Shown here in pieces: positions 9,028 to 17,447 of a DNA stretch of 64,000 nucleotides (the stretch's first letter is position 1; every line of letters starts with the position of its first letter). The notes under the pieces were generated by a model. The model saw only the letters and a program-made list of their open reading frames with translations. It searched no databases and had not been told where the DNA came from. Position numbers and translations under genes: made by a program. This stretch comes from Maridesulfovibrio sp. (lineage in GTDB: Bacteria > Desulfobacterota > Desulfovibrionia > Desulfovibrionales > Desulfovibrionaceae): positions 1,989,501 through 2,053,500 of the forward strand of contig NZ_OY762999.1 of the NCBI RefSeq assembly GCF_963666665.1, given 5' to 3'.

Positions 9028-11358
9028 TCACCCTGCTAACCGCCCGATTACTCCCAACAAATTACCCTGATCAAAATTGGACTTGATAATGTATGCATCA
9101 GCACCGGCATCAACTCCACGCTCCCGGTCCTCAGCCGAACCAAGTGAAGTAACAAGGATGATGGGCAGATTTGCACTATTGCCCATTTGCCGAACTTTTG
9201 CAGTCAGGGTAAAACCGTCCATCTGCGGCATCTCAACATCTGAAACCAGTACATCAGGTAATGAGGATTCTATTTTTTGCAAGGCATCAAGACCGTTAAC
9301 AGCTGTGATTACGTTATAACCGGCGGCTTCCAGAACATTCTTGAGCAACATGCGCGAGGTAATGGAGTCTTCAGCCACAAGCACCGTCTTGCGCTCCTGA
9401 ACTCCCTGCCTGTGAACAACGGATCGAACCTGACCAGTTGCGTGTATTCCCATCGCGGTACGAACCATATCCGGAGTATGGAGAATGGGCACAAGCTCTC
9501 CTGAGCCTAGCATGGAAAAGCCTGAGACATTGCGTACTCTTTTAAGTAGGGGGCCCATACTCTTAGCCATCACATCCTGCTCGCCTGCCAATTTCTCAAC
9601 ACTTATGGCTACAGACTTACTGCCTTTTCCTACAATCAGAACAGGAAAAGACTGGCTTTGATTAGTCTGGCTTCCAAGCTCAAGAATATCTGCAAGGCCG
9701 ACCAAAGGATACGGCCTGCCAAAAACAAAAACAGTCTCCTTGCCGCCTGTGTTAATAATATCGTCCTGCCGGACCAGCATGACCTTGCGCACCCCTGATT
9801 TTGGTACCACAAAGCTTTTTTCGCCGGCCCCTACGACTATCCCCCGGAACGATGTCAGGGCTACAGGAATATTCAGAATCACCCTGAAACCTTTACCCGC
9901 AGGACTGGCGAGCACTACACTGCCGCCAAGCGATTCCACCTTGTCGCGTACAATCGCCATGCCCAATCCACGCCCGGAAATATCAGTTATAATCTCACTG
10001 GTGGACATACCGGAAACAAAAACAAGATCCAATGCAGCACGGCGGTCCAGTCTCTTAGCTTCGTCGGCTGAGATGAGCCCCTGACTTACTGCTACCGCCT
10101 TCAAACGCTGCAGATCAATTCCCCGGCCATCATCACCGTAGACGATCTTGACCACGTCTCGATCTGTCTGGGTAATGGAAAAGAATATCCTGCCCACAGG
10201 GTCCTTGCCTGCAGCTTTTCTGCCTTCACTGCTCTCGATGCCGTGATCAACGGAGTTGCGCATCATATGCATAAGAGGATCGTGCAGCATTTCAAGAATT
10301 CTGCGGTCAATACGCACATTTTCGCCACTGCTCTCCATCCTGCATTCCTTGCCCTGCTCCATACTCAAAGTACGGACCATGCGGGGGAATACATCCAGTA
10401 AGGAAGAAAAGGGAAGCAGCATGGAGTTTTTAAAATCACCAAGAAGTGAATCAATCTTTGAAGTTAAATCACGCTCTGCACGGCGGGTTGAAATTTCCAG
10501 CGCATTAAATCGTCTGGAAAGCTCATCCAGCTTTTTATCCATAAAAGCACTCAACTTCATCTCTTCTTCAGAAAAGAAATCAGTCCGCCTATCCTGAGAA
10601 TCATTGAAAAAAAGCTTGAATTCACGCAGGAGAGTATCCATTTCCGAGATATCCTGTACTCTGCTGCGCTGAGAATTACGGGAAGAAATCAACTCTTCTG
10701 TCTGCAAAAGAAGACCGGTAAGAAAGGATGAGCTTATCCTGACAGTATCACCCATGGAAGTCGGACTGGAAGCACTTTCCTGTCTTTGCTGATCAAGAGG
10801 TTCAACACTTTCCTCAGGCTCATTGATATCGGCAGTGCTATCTGCGTCGGTACTGTTTGCTTTTTCGAATGCTCCGAAATCTTTTTTGTCTACATAAGGT
10901 TCTTTTTCAGAATCCCGCCCCCCGCCTTCCGCTTCAATCTGCTGCGGGGACTCAGCCAATTCCTTCATGCGGACAATAGCCAGCTGCACCTGCGGCGACA
11001 CCTTGAAATCACGGGAATCATCTTCATCACGAAGCATATCCTCAAGCAGGTCCAGCCAACCCAGCATAACAGAACAAATCTTGCCGGAAGGAGTCAGTCC
11101 ATATTTTTTAAGCACTGCAAAAAAGGACTCAAAAGCCTGGCAAAATTCCTCAACCTTTCCAAGCCCGACAGCTCGTGCCGCACCCTTCAGGCTATGCAGT
11201 TCACGGTAAGAAGACTCGATCACTGCTGAAAGATCTTCTTTTCCGCAGCCTTTTTCCAATCTCATAAAATCATTGGAAAGGACCCGCATGCGATCAGCGC
11301 TTTCCCCCCTGAACGCGGCTAAAAGCCTTTGCTTGAGATCACCGTCAATCATACCCAC
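9028..11358 (-). CDS. CheA-type histidine kinase fused to a receiver (WspE-like)
   Basis: 776 residues starting at GTG 11358 behind GGGGAG. Hpt domain at the N-terminus (phospho-accepting His in LHSLKGAARAVG, residue about 54), an acidic low-complexity linker (about 150-205), HATPase (MMRNSVDHGIE N-box; GRGLGMAIV), CheW-like regulatory domain (about 505-640) and a C-terminal receiver (VSDVEMPQMDGF). This is the CheA-REC hybrid architecture of WspE/FrzE rather than of flagellar CheA with a separate CheY. It should autophosphorylate in a CheW-bound array and pass phosphate to its own receiver, to CheB and perhaps to the hybrid kinase downstream. Confidence 0.95.
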   Translation of the reverse strand: MGMIDGDLKQRLLAAFRGESADRMRVLSNDFMRLEKGCGKEDLSAVIESSYRELHSLKGAARAVGLGKVEEFCQAFESFFAVLKKYGLTPSGKICSVMLGWLDLLEDMLRDEDDSRDFKVSPQVQLAIVRMKELAESPQQIEAEGGGRDSEKEPYVDKKDFGAFEKANSTDADSTADINEPEESVEPLDQQRQESASSPTSMGDTVRISSSFLTGLLLQTEELISSRNSQRSRVQDISEMDTLLREFKLFFNDSQDRRTDFFSEEEMKLSAFMDKKLDELSRRFNALEISTRRAERDLTSKIDSLLGDFKNSMLLPFSSLLDVFPRMVRTLSMEQGKECRMESSGENVRIDRRILEMLHDPLMHMMRNSVDHGIESSEGRKAAGKDPVGRIFFSITQTDRDVVKIVYGDDGRGIDLQRLKAVAVSQGLISADEAKRLDRRAALDLVFVSGMSTSEIITDISGRGLGMAIVRDKVESLGGSVVLASPAGKGFRVILNIPVALTSFRGIVVGAGEKSFVVPKSGVRKVMLVRQDDIINTGGKETVFVFGRPYPLVGLADILELGSQTNQSQSFPVLIVGKGSKSVAISVEKLAGEQDVMAKSMGPLLKRVRNVSGFSMLGSGELVPILHTPDMVRTAMGIHATGQVRSVVHRQGVQERKTVLVAEDSITSRMLLKNVLEAAGYNVITAVNGLDALQKIESSLPDVLVSDVEMPQMDGFTLTAKVRQMGNSANLPIILVTSLGSAEDRERGVDAGADAYIIKSNFDQGNLLGVIGRLAG

Positions 11359-11378
11359 ATCAACTCCCCGTGTTCCCG

Positions 11379-11957
11379 TTAAGACAGGCCGTGTCGACTA
11401 CCGCCGACAAACTCATTGATGATGAACGAGTCCTCCCGCAGCAAGGCAACCCCATTTAGAATGGTCCTGCGATCCTCCGTGAGTCCTATACTGAAACCGG
11501 TCAGCAATTTTTCACCGTCAGGCAAGAATTTTATCTCTGCATCTTCTACAGGAAGAACCCCGATAACCTCATCAACGGCAACGCCGAATTCAGTCTCCTC
11601 ATCCGCCAGCAAGACGACACCGGGCCTTTCCGAATCGAGTTTATCACCGGTTCCAAGAAAAACGCACAAATCAACTACGGCCCACAAATGACCGCGAACA
11701 CTCATCACCCCAAGATGAAAATCAGGGGTACAAGGAACGGGAACAATATCTTCAGGAATCATCACTTCTTTGACTACCGAAGTCTCGACACCGTAGGTGT
11801 GGGAGCCCATGCGAAAAAAAACATATTCCCGCGCGCCGGACTTCTGTTCTTCTTCAGTTGTTTCTGCAGAAATTTTCAAGGCCAACTTTTCCGCCCTCTT
11901 ACGGAGAAGTTCCCTGTCACTTTCACGTTTGAAGTAATCCAAGGTATTCGTTTCCAT
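11379..11957 (-). CDS. CheW coupling protein (WspD-like)
   Basis: 192 residues: a CheW domain (about 45-185; FFRMGSHTYGVETSVVKEV, then the VMSVRGHLWAVVDLC core) preceded by a charged 40-residue N-terminal extension. CheW couples receptors to CheA. It is the second of two CheW genes in the cluster and sits directly between cheR and cheA-REC with 20-21 base gaps, the position of wspD. The two paralogues are quite divergent, suggesting different partners. Start at ATG 11957 behind AGAGG. Confidence 0.93.
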   Translation of the reverse strand: METNTLDYFKRESDRELLRKRAEKLALKISAETTEEEQKSGAREYVFFRMGSHTYGVETSVVKEVMIPEDIVPVPCTPDFHLGVMSVRGHLWAVVDLCVFLGTGDKLDSERPGVVLLADEETEFGVAVDEVIGVLPVEDAEIKFLPDGEKLLTGFSIGLTEDRRTILNGVALLREDSFIINEFVGGSRHGLS

Positions 11958-11978
11958 TCTTTAACCTCTGATCAAATG

Positions 11979-13535
11979 CTACTTAACCAACTGCTGCTGA
12001 ACCAAATGAACCATTTCCATCAACCGTCCGGCTGTTACATTATCTGAGCAAGGTACAGACTCATCCTGATCCATTTTCTCCAACTCCTGCACAGAAATAC
12101 GGAAATGTCGCAATGCACCATTACTGTCATTCTTTTCCAAATATATATTGCCGAGAAGAAAATGCGCCATGATAAATTCGCTATCCAGAAAAACAGCATT
12201 ACGCATATGAGCTAAAGCTGTACCCAAATCCCCCTGCTGAAAGCAAATCTGTCCGAGCAAAAAATGGGCACACGGGGAAACCCGATCCAACTCAAGAGCC
12301 TTAACGCACCACCGGGCAGCTTCATCAGCCAAACCGGAATCAGCCTTGATTCGGGCAATTCCGAGAAAGGCAGCAGCCTTAATTTCCCTCGGATTTTCAT
12401 GCTCAACCACTTCTTTATAAAGTGATACTGCCTTGAAAGTATCACCTTGCATCCACACTTGCTCAGCCTGCTTGAGCAAAGCCGCACCGTCGTTCCCCGC
12501 CCGTGGCAGAACAGGAGGTTCAAGCACAGAATCAACCTCATGCACAGGAATTTCCGGTTCAGCAAACAGAAAATCATCAGAATCAACCGGAGTAGACTCC
12601 AATTGCGCATTAAAATCAAACTGTTCTGCAGCAGATGAGACTGGAATTTCAGAATCACCCCGAAATTTAAAGCCGTCAAAGCCCATTTGACATTCCGGCA
12701 CATAATTTTCAGTTTTCCGGAACAGGAGAACTCCACCGACATTTACGGGTTCAAAGCGCCCGTGACTGCTGAGCAACCCCGATTCGCTAGGCGTCGCAAC
12801 AAGCCATCCACCGGGAGTAAGGCAGTTCCAAAGTTTATCGAGGACAGACCGGACTCCCTCCGACGAAAAATACATAAGTACGTTACGGCAGAAAATGACA
12901 TCCATATCCTGTAATGTCACAGGCACGGATGCATCCATTAGATTCAAGCGGGAAAGATTAACCATCCTTTTAATGGACGAATCAAGAATAAATGAATTGG
13001 AACCGACCTTGCGAAAAAAAATATCCCTGAAGCCCGTATCCTCTGACCGGAATGACCACTTGCGGTAACACCCTTCGCGGGCTTTAATCAAAGCTTTGCT
13101 ATCTATGTCCGTGCCGAAAATTTCAGCACTAATTCCGGATCTGCGGCAGATCATGGCAATGGTGTAAGGTTCTTCACCGGTTGAACAGGCCGCAGACCAA
13201 ATTCTGGCCGCGCCGTTCAGTCCACTACCCCTGTCCCTCAGCTTTCGCAGGATTTCATATTCCAGAACCATTAAGGCATTGGTATCACGAAAGAAAAAAG
13301 TCTCACCAATAGTCAGCCTATTGATAAACTGCTCAAGATCATTATTGCCAACATTAGGGGAAAGAATATACTCAAGGCACTCGGCAGGGGTTCTGAATGA
13401 TGAATCTTCCCGCTGAAAACGAACCACAGCACTGCGCAGGTCCTTCCACCTCTCCGAGGAAAAATTCAGGCCGAACCTGTTACGAACCATGTCCGCCAAT
13501 TCGCTAACCCTGTCATCAGTCAAAAAATTAATCAT
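11979..13535 (-). CDS. CheR methyltransferase with C-terminal TPR domain (WspC-like)
   Basis: 518 residues. The N-terminal 270 residues are a CheR S-adenosylmethionine-dependent methyltransferase (SAM-binding WSAACSTGEEPYTIAM; IFCRNVLMYF), which methylates receptor glutamates. A poorly conserved linker follows and then tetratricopeptide repeats (about 350-480; ALLKQAEQVWMQGDTFKAV, HFLLGQICFQQGDLGTAL, HFLLGNIYLEKNDSNGAL). CheR-TPR fusion is typical of Wsp and other non-flagellar chemosensory systems. The start overlaps the end of the upstream cheW by 8 bases, so the two are probably translationally coupled. Confidence 0.95.
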   Translation of the reverse strand: MINFLTDDRVSELADMVRNRFGLNFSSERWKDLRSAVVRFQREDSSFRTPAECLEYILSPNVGNNDLEQFINRLTIGETFFFRDTNALMVLEYEILRKLRDRGSGLNGAARIWSAACSTGEEPYTIAMICRRSGISAEIFGTDIDSKALIKAREGCYRKWSFRSEDTGFRDIFFRKVGSNSFILDSSIKRMVNLSRLNLMDASVPVTLQDMDVIFCRNVLMYFSSEGVRSVLDKLWNCLTPGGWLVATPSESGLLSSHGRFEPVNVGGVLLFRKTENYVPECQMGFDGFKFRGDSEIPVSSAAEQFDFNAQLESTPVDSDDFLFAEPEIPVHEVDSVLEPPVLPRAGNDGAALLKQAEQVWMQGDTFKAVSLYKEVVEHENPREIKAAAFLGIARIKADSGLADEAARWCVKALELDRVSPCAHFLLGQICFQQGDLGTALAHMRNAVFLDSEFIMAHFLLGNIYLEKNDSNGALRHFRISVQELEKMDQDESVPCSDNVTAGRLMEMVHLVQQQLVK

Positions 13536-14013
13536 CTGCTGCGGAATCCTCCGCTTCGTTCACTGCCGCTATAGCTGCCAGTAAATCCATTTCCTGTTCC
13601 GGATCAAGAAGCTTGCTCATATCCTGAACCAGCACCACATCAGAACCAATACCTGCTAGAGATTTCAGGAGGGATATCCCCGGCCAGATTTCGTCCGCAT
13701 CATGTGTGGCTTTGTTATCAATTTCAAGAACGTCACTGATACGATCAGCAAGCACAGCCATGCGCCGCCCATTGGCGGAACTGAAAATAAGCCGGTCGCT
13801 AAGAATCACATCACGCTCTTCTCCGCCAATCCTGCCCCGCAAACCAAGAACCGGTACAATATTACCGCCATGATTAACCACGCCCAGAACAGGAACGGGC
13901 GCATCCGGAACCGGGGTCAGTTGCACAGCACGCTCAACGCGATCCACAGCAACCGAAGGCAAGGCGAATTTGCAGGAATCAACCTCGAAAATTACGTATT
14001 CAGTATTAGGCAT
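13528..14013 (-). CDS. CheW coupling protein (WspB-like)
   Basis: 161 residues, a single CheW domain (VIFEVDSCKFALPSVAVDRVER; VLGVVNHGGNIVPVLGLRGRI) with an acidic C-terminal tail. First CheW of the cluster, overlapping cheR-TPR by 8 bases and following the transglycosylase gene with a 4-base gap. Position and size match wspB. Confidence 0.92.
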   Translation of the reverse strand: MPNTEYVIFEVDSCKFALPSVAVDRVERAVQLTPVPDAPVPVLGVVNHGGNIVPVLGLRGRIGGEERDVILSDRLIFSSANGRRMAVLADRISDVLEIDNKATHDADEIWPGISLLKSLAGIGSDVVLVQDMSKLLDPEQEMDLLAAIAAVNEAEDSAADD

Positions 14014-14017
14014 AATT

Positions 14018-14620
14018 TTATTTCCCGGCAGCTGCAGATTTTTCCATCAGGGCATTGTATTTCTTCATCACCTTCACCGCATAGGCACGAGCCCTGCCGG
14101 GCAGATTCTTGGGCGAACCGGTATGATAGGCCCCGATAGCCCGCCAATTATAGCCATAACGGTCAAGACAATAGCGCAGTATCCATGCTCCCAGCCGCAA
14201 ATTCTCTTCCGGCTCCAAAGCTTCGGCAGGACTGAGGTCAAATTTCCTGATCCAGTATGAGTTTACCTGCATCAGCCCCACATCATAACTTTTGCCCTTA
14301 TACTTTTCGATAATGGCAAGAGCTTCTTCACGGGAATCAGGATACACGCTTCTACCCTCGATGTTCAAGGCCCACGGGTTGTAGCCGCTCTCATGATCCG
14401 CAATAGCATTCAGAATTTCCGGATGCAGGGAAAATTCATCGGCAACCTGCCCGAAAAGCGGAGGAACAGGAACCCGTTCACGGTCTGCCACCTTTATACG
14501 CTGCTGAACCTCATGCCGTTGCGAAGGTGAAAACTCACGCTCCGCATCAAACGGAATGATCATACGGAACACAATAGCCCCGCTAAGGATTAGATACAAG
14601 GCAACAATGAATCTAGTCAT
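14018..14620 (-). CDS. Lytic transglycosylase (SLT domain) with N-terminal membrane anchor
   Basis: 200 residues. A hydrophobic N-terminus (about 5-22) acts as signal anchor, and residues 65-190 form an SLT lysozyme-like domain: catalytic Glu in ADHESGYNPWA, then DVGLMQVNSYW and AIGAYHTGS. Such enzymes cleave the MurNAc-GlcNAc bond of peptidoglycan in the periplasm; the spacing resembles VirB1-like specialised transglycosylases that open local gaps for envelope machines. It is embedded in a chemosensory cluster (14 bases after the GGDEF-TPR gene, 4 bases before cheW), which is unusual and suggests the cluster's output involves the envelope. Confidence 0.93.
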   Translation of the reverse strand: MTRFIVALYLILSGAIVFRMIIPFDAEREFSPSQRHEVQQRIKVADRERVPVPPLFGQVADEFSLHPEILNAIADHESGYNPWALNIEGRSVYPDSREEALAIIEKYKGKSYDVGLMQVNSYWIRKFDLSPAEALEPEENLRLGAWILRYCLDRYGYNWRAIGAYHTGSPKNLPGRARAYAVKVMKKYNALMEKSAAAGK

Positions 14621-14634
14621 TAACGTTTAACTGC

Positions 14635-17070
14635 CTAAAATCTAGATCTGACCTGTTCGGCCTCTTCAAATTTTTCCTGCACTTCAAGGGCCTTGGCAAG
14701 TGTTTCCCAAAACTGCTCTTTCGCAGGTTTAAGCGCCGCACTCTGGCGGGCCAGAACTTCAGCTACCTGCGGATCCTCGCCGCTTTCGAGATAAATACGG
14801 GCCAGCATATTCATGGCTGCGGCATCGTTATGGTTGGCGTTCAAGGCCTGATGCAAATATTCACGAGCCTTGTCCATATCTCCCCGGGTATAGGAAATCC
14901 GGGCCAGATGGCGCATACTCAGGGCATCCCCGCCCTTGAGCTTTGCAGCCTTTAGATAATACTGCTCAGCCTCGTCCAAGCCCTTGTCCTGCTCGGAAAG
15001 CACTCCAAGACGTACGAGGGAAAAGACGTTTTCAGGCTCCAGTTCAAGGCATTTCTCGTAAGCCTCACGCGCCCTGTCCATGCTGCCAAGCATCTGGCAG
15101 GTCCAGCCGAGGTTGTAGAGGGCCATGATGTTCTTGGGCGTAATGCTGAGAACTTCCTCAAACTGCTTGCGGGCCTGCTCAGGCTTGCCGACCTGCGCAT
15201 AACAAATCCCCAAGGAGTTTCGAGCAAGTATGTTGTCGGAATCAGCCAGCAGGGCAAGGCGAAATTCCTCAATAGCGCCGTAAATATCACCATCCACGTA
15301 GTATCGGTCAGCTGAAATATTCAACGAAACTGAATCAAACTGGGCCACCATGGGCTTTTCGAGCATGAGCGAATGATCCAGACCTTTACGGCAGTTCTCA
15401 AGAATTTCACTGCGACGATAATTAAGGAAGGGAAATGAAGCGACCCCGGCAGCAAGCTCGATTTCAAAGTCATCTGAGCACTCGCGCACCAAACGCAGTA
15501 CATTTTCCATCACAGCATCTGATTCACCATCAGGGAAGAAATAGATCAGGCTGTTCAGGCTGTACCGCCCTCCCATGCAGGACTTATCAAAAAAGGTCTC
15601 CGCCCTTGAGGCAACTTTCTGGACTTGGGCATCGGTCAGCTTTTGAAAATTGCCCCCCTGCTCCGCCGGATTAGCAGCGAGACGCAGTACTGCTACAGAA
15701 AATCTCTCCAAATTCTGACGCATCCGGCTGTAACGCCCGATGAATTCTTTGTAGCTGTACAGTCCGGTAATCATATCCCTCTGCGGGGAGACATTCGCTT
15801 CCGGTCCGGCCTGCGCATCAAAAAAACTGTCCTTTTCATTGAGCAGGGTCAGCCGGTCGCCATCGGTAACAGGCCATGCCGGATCACTTAAATGCAGAAT
15901 CTCCGCAAAGGCGATTTCTTCCTGCACCTCGATAATGACCACCTCGGCCTTGTACATGGTCGGATAGGTTCCTGAAATACGTTCATCTTCTGTGAGACGG
16001 GCCTGTGTACCGGACTGATAATCCGGGGACCAGACCAGAAAACGCGCCCCTTCACGAGCATCTACACTCTGCCCGATAGACAGAGCCAGACGCTGCAACG
16101 GCAGGACTTCCAGAACCTTGGCACCCTTCTGCAAAATCTCGGAATAGGCAAAAACGCAATTTCGTCCGAAATCCTTAGCCGTAGCTACGGCTTTGGCGGC
16201 CTTGCGCATTAGAATGCGGGCCTGCTCGTCTGCTGAACGCTTAAAATGGGGACCGGAAAGGGACTGCGGATAGTTGGCGTAACCGGCACTGACGCTGATC
16301 TTAAGCACATCACCGGTTACCGGATCTTCAACCTTAAATTTCTCCACCAGAGCGCGCAATTCTTCCGCCAGCTTAGCACAGGCTTTAGGCCGTCCATCCG
16401 GAATAAGGAATGAAAACTTATCATCAAAAATACGGGCACAGATCACGGACTCGGGTACAACTTCCTTAATGCTCGCCGAAAGATCGGCTATTATGGAGTC
16501 GCCAAGGCCATATCCGTATCGATCATTGATGCGTTGGAAATGATCCAGATCGAGAACAACAACACCCACAGAACCACTAAAAGTGGGAATACCGGGATCT
16601 TTGCAACCACCGGTGGTGGGCATCATGCAGTTCTGGATCAGGTCTAATTCCCTATTCAGTTTGGACATGAAATAATCACGGGTAGCCATACCGGTCAGCT
16701 GATCGGTAATGGAACCTTTATAAAGCAGAATCTTTTCCAGCGAACAGGCAGCCAAGGATTCGAGATAAGGCGGCAAAGCTTCCGGTGCTTCAAGCTCTAC
16801 GCCTCGTGCAATAAAATAGCAGAGGTCGCGGCCGCGTAACCGCAATGGAAGCATAAGCTGCGCTTCCTCGGCATTGTAGCGAGCCTCCAGCTTGGCCCGA
16901 AACTGCCCTTTGGCAGGCTTGGGAAAATAAAGGCTGTATGATTCGAAAGGCAGGAATTCCTGAATGAGGTCCTTAAGGGTGTGCTCGTAGAGGATCAAAT
17001 CCTGCGGGGAAAGACTGATTCCGGAGGTGAAGAGATTATCCTTATTCATAGGCAGGGACATAACCCGCAT
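14635..17070 (-). CDS. Tandem degenerate GGDEF / TPR protein
   Basis: 811 residues, no membrane segment. A GGDEF-family domain lies at about 125-310 (VVVLDLDHFQRINDRYGYGLGD), but its active-site loop reads RIFDDKF where RYGGDEF is expected, so cyclase activity is unlikely. A second, more diverged GGDEF-like fold follows at about 440-585 (MITGLYSYKEF; MGGRYSLNSL in the loop). Between them is a beta-rich stretch. The C-terminal 200 residues are TPR repeats (NSLGICYAQVGKPEQAR; YNLGWTCQMLGSMDRAR; LARISYTRGDMDKAR). It is the first gene of the chemosensory transcript, in the place where Wsp systems have an active diguanylate cyclase elsewhere in the operon. It could bind c-di-GMP or GTP as an effector. 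Confidence 0.88.
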   Translation of the reverse strand: MRVMSLPMNKDNLFTSGISLSPQDLILYEHTLKDLIQEFLPFESYSLYFPKPAKGQFRAKLEARYNAEEAQLMLPLRLRGRDLCYFIARGVELEAPEALPPYLESLAACSLEKILLYKGSITDQLTGMATRDYFMSKLNRELDLIQNCMMPTTGGCKDPGIPTFSGSVGVVVLDLDHFQRINDRYGYGLGDSIIADLSASIKEVVPESVICARIFDDKFSFLIPDGRPKACAKLAEELRALVEKFKVEDPVTGDVLKISVSAGYANYPQSLSGPHFKRSADEQARILMRKAAKAVATAKDFGRNCVFAYSEILQKGAKVLEVLPLQRLALSIGQSVDAREGARFLVWSPDYQSGTQARLTEDERISGTYPTMYKAEVVIIEVQEEIAFAEILHLSDPAWPVTDGDRLTLLNEKDSFFDAQAGPEANVSPQRDMITGLYSYKEFIGRYSRMRQNLERFSVAVLRLAANPAEQGGNFQKLTDAQVQKVASRAETFFDKSCMGGRYSLNSLIYFFPDGESDAVMENVLRLVRECSDDFEIELAAGVASFPFLNYRRSEILENCRKGLDHSLMLEKPMVAQFDSVSLNISADRYYVDGDIYGAIEEFRLALLADSDNILARNSLGICYAQVGKPEQARKQFEEVLSITPKNIMALYNLGWTCQMLGSMDRAREAYEKCLELEPENVFSLVRLGVLSEQDKGLDEAEQYYLKAAKLKGGDALSMRHLARISYTRGDMDKAREYLHQALNANHNDAAAMNMLARIYLESGEDPQVAEVLARQSAALKPAKEQFWETLAKALEVQEKFEEAEQVRSRF

Positions 17071-17447
17071 GGAGATTCAAGACAAGCAGGGAGTTAGTGA
17101 AACGGGCTGTTAATTAGCCCCAGACGGAATAATTATGAACTTTTCAACAAAATAAACATTTTCGTAAATACCAAACAAAGACTTTTGTAGCTTAATACAA
17201 ATTTGCAACACTTTTCATTACATACTGCCGTATTTTCGCTCCTCCATCCCCCAAACAAGCACTCCCATTTCTTATTTTTTGACTACTCAATCAATCACTA
17301 ACCGCATATTTAAACAATAAAACAAATCAGAATACACCACTTTGCACACTAATTGCAAATATTAATTGCAAAATACAAATATGAATAAGATAATTTTACA
17401 ATTTTGAGATTTTACTCTCTAAAAAAAGACTCACAAGCGAGATTTTA
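17071..17447. promoter_or_regulatory. Divergent promoter region with direct repeat TAATTGCAAA
   Basis: 377 bases, very AT-rich, separating the chemosensory cluster from the Cache-repeat gene. The 10-mer TAATTGCAAA occurs twice at 17350-17359 and 17363-17372, 13 bases apart, close to the 17448 start; this looks like a regulator site, identity unknown. No ORF, RNA gene or sigma-54 signature was seen. Confidence 0.45.
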
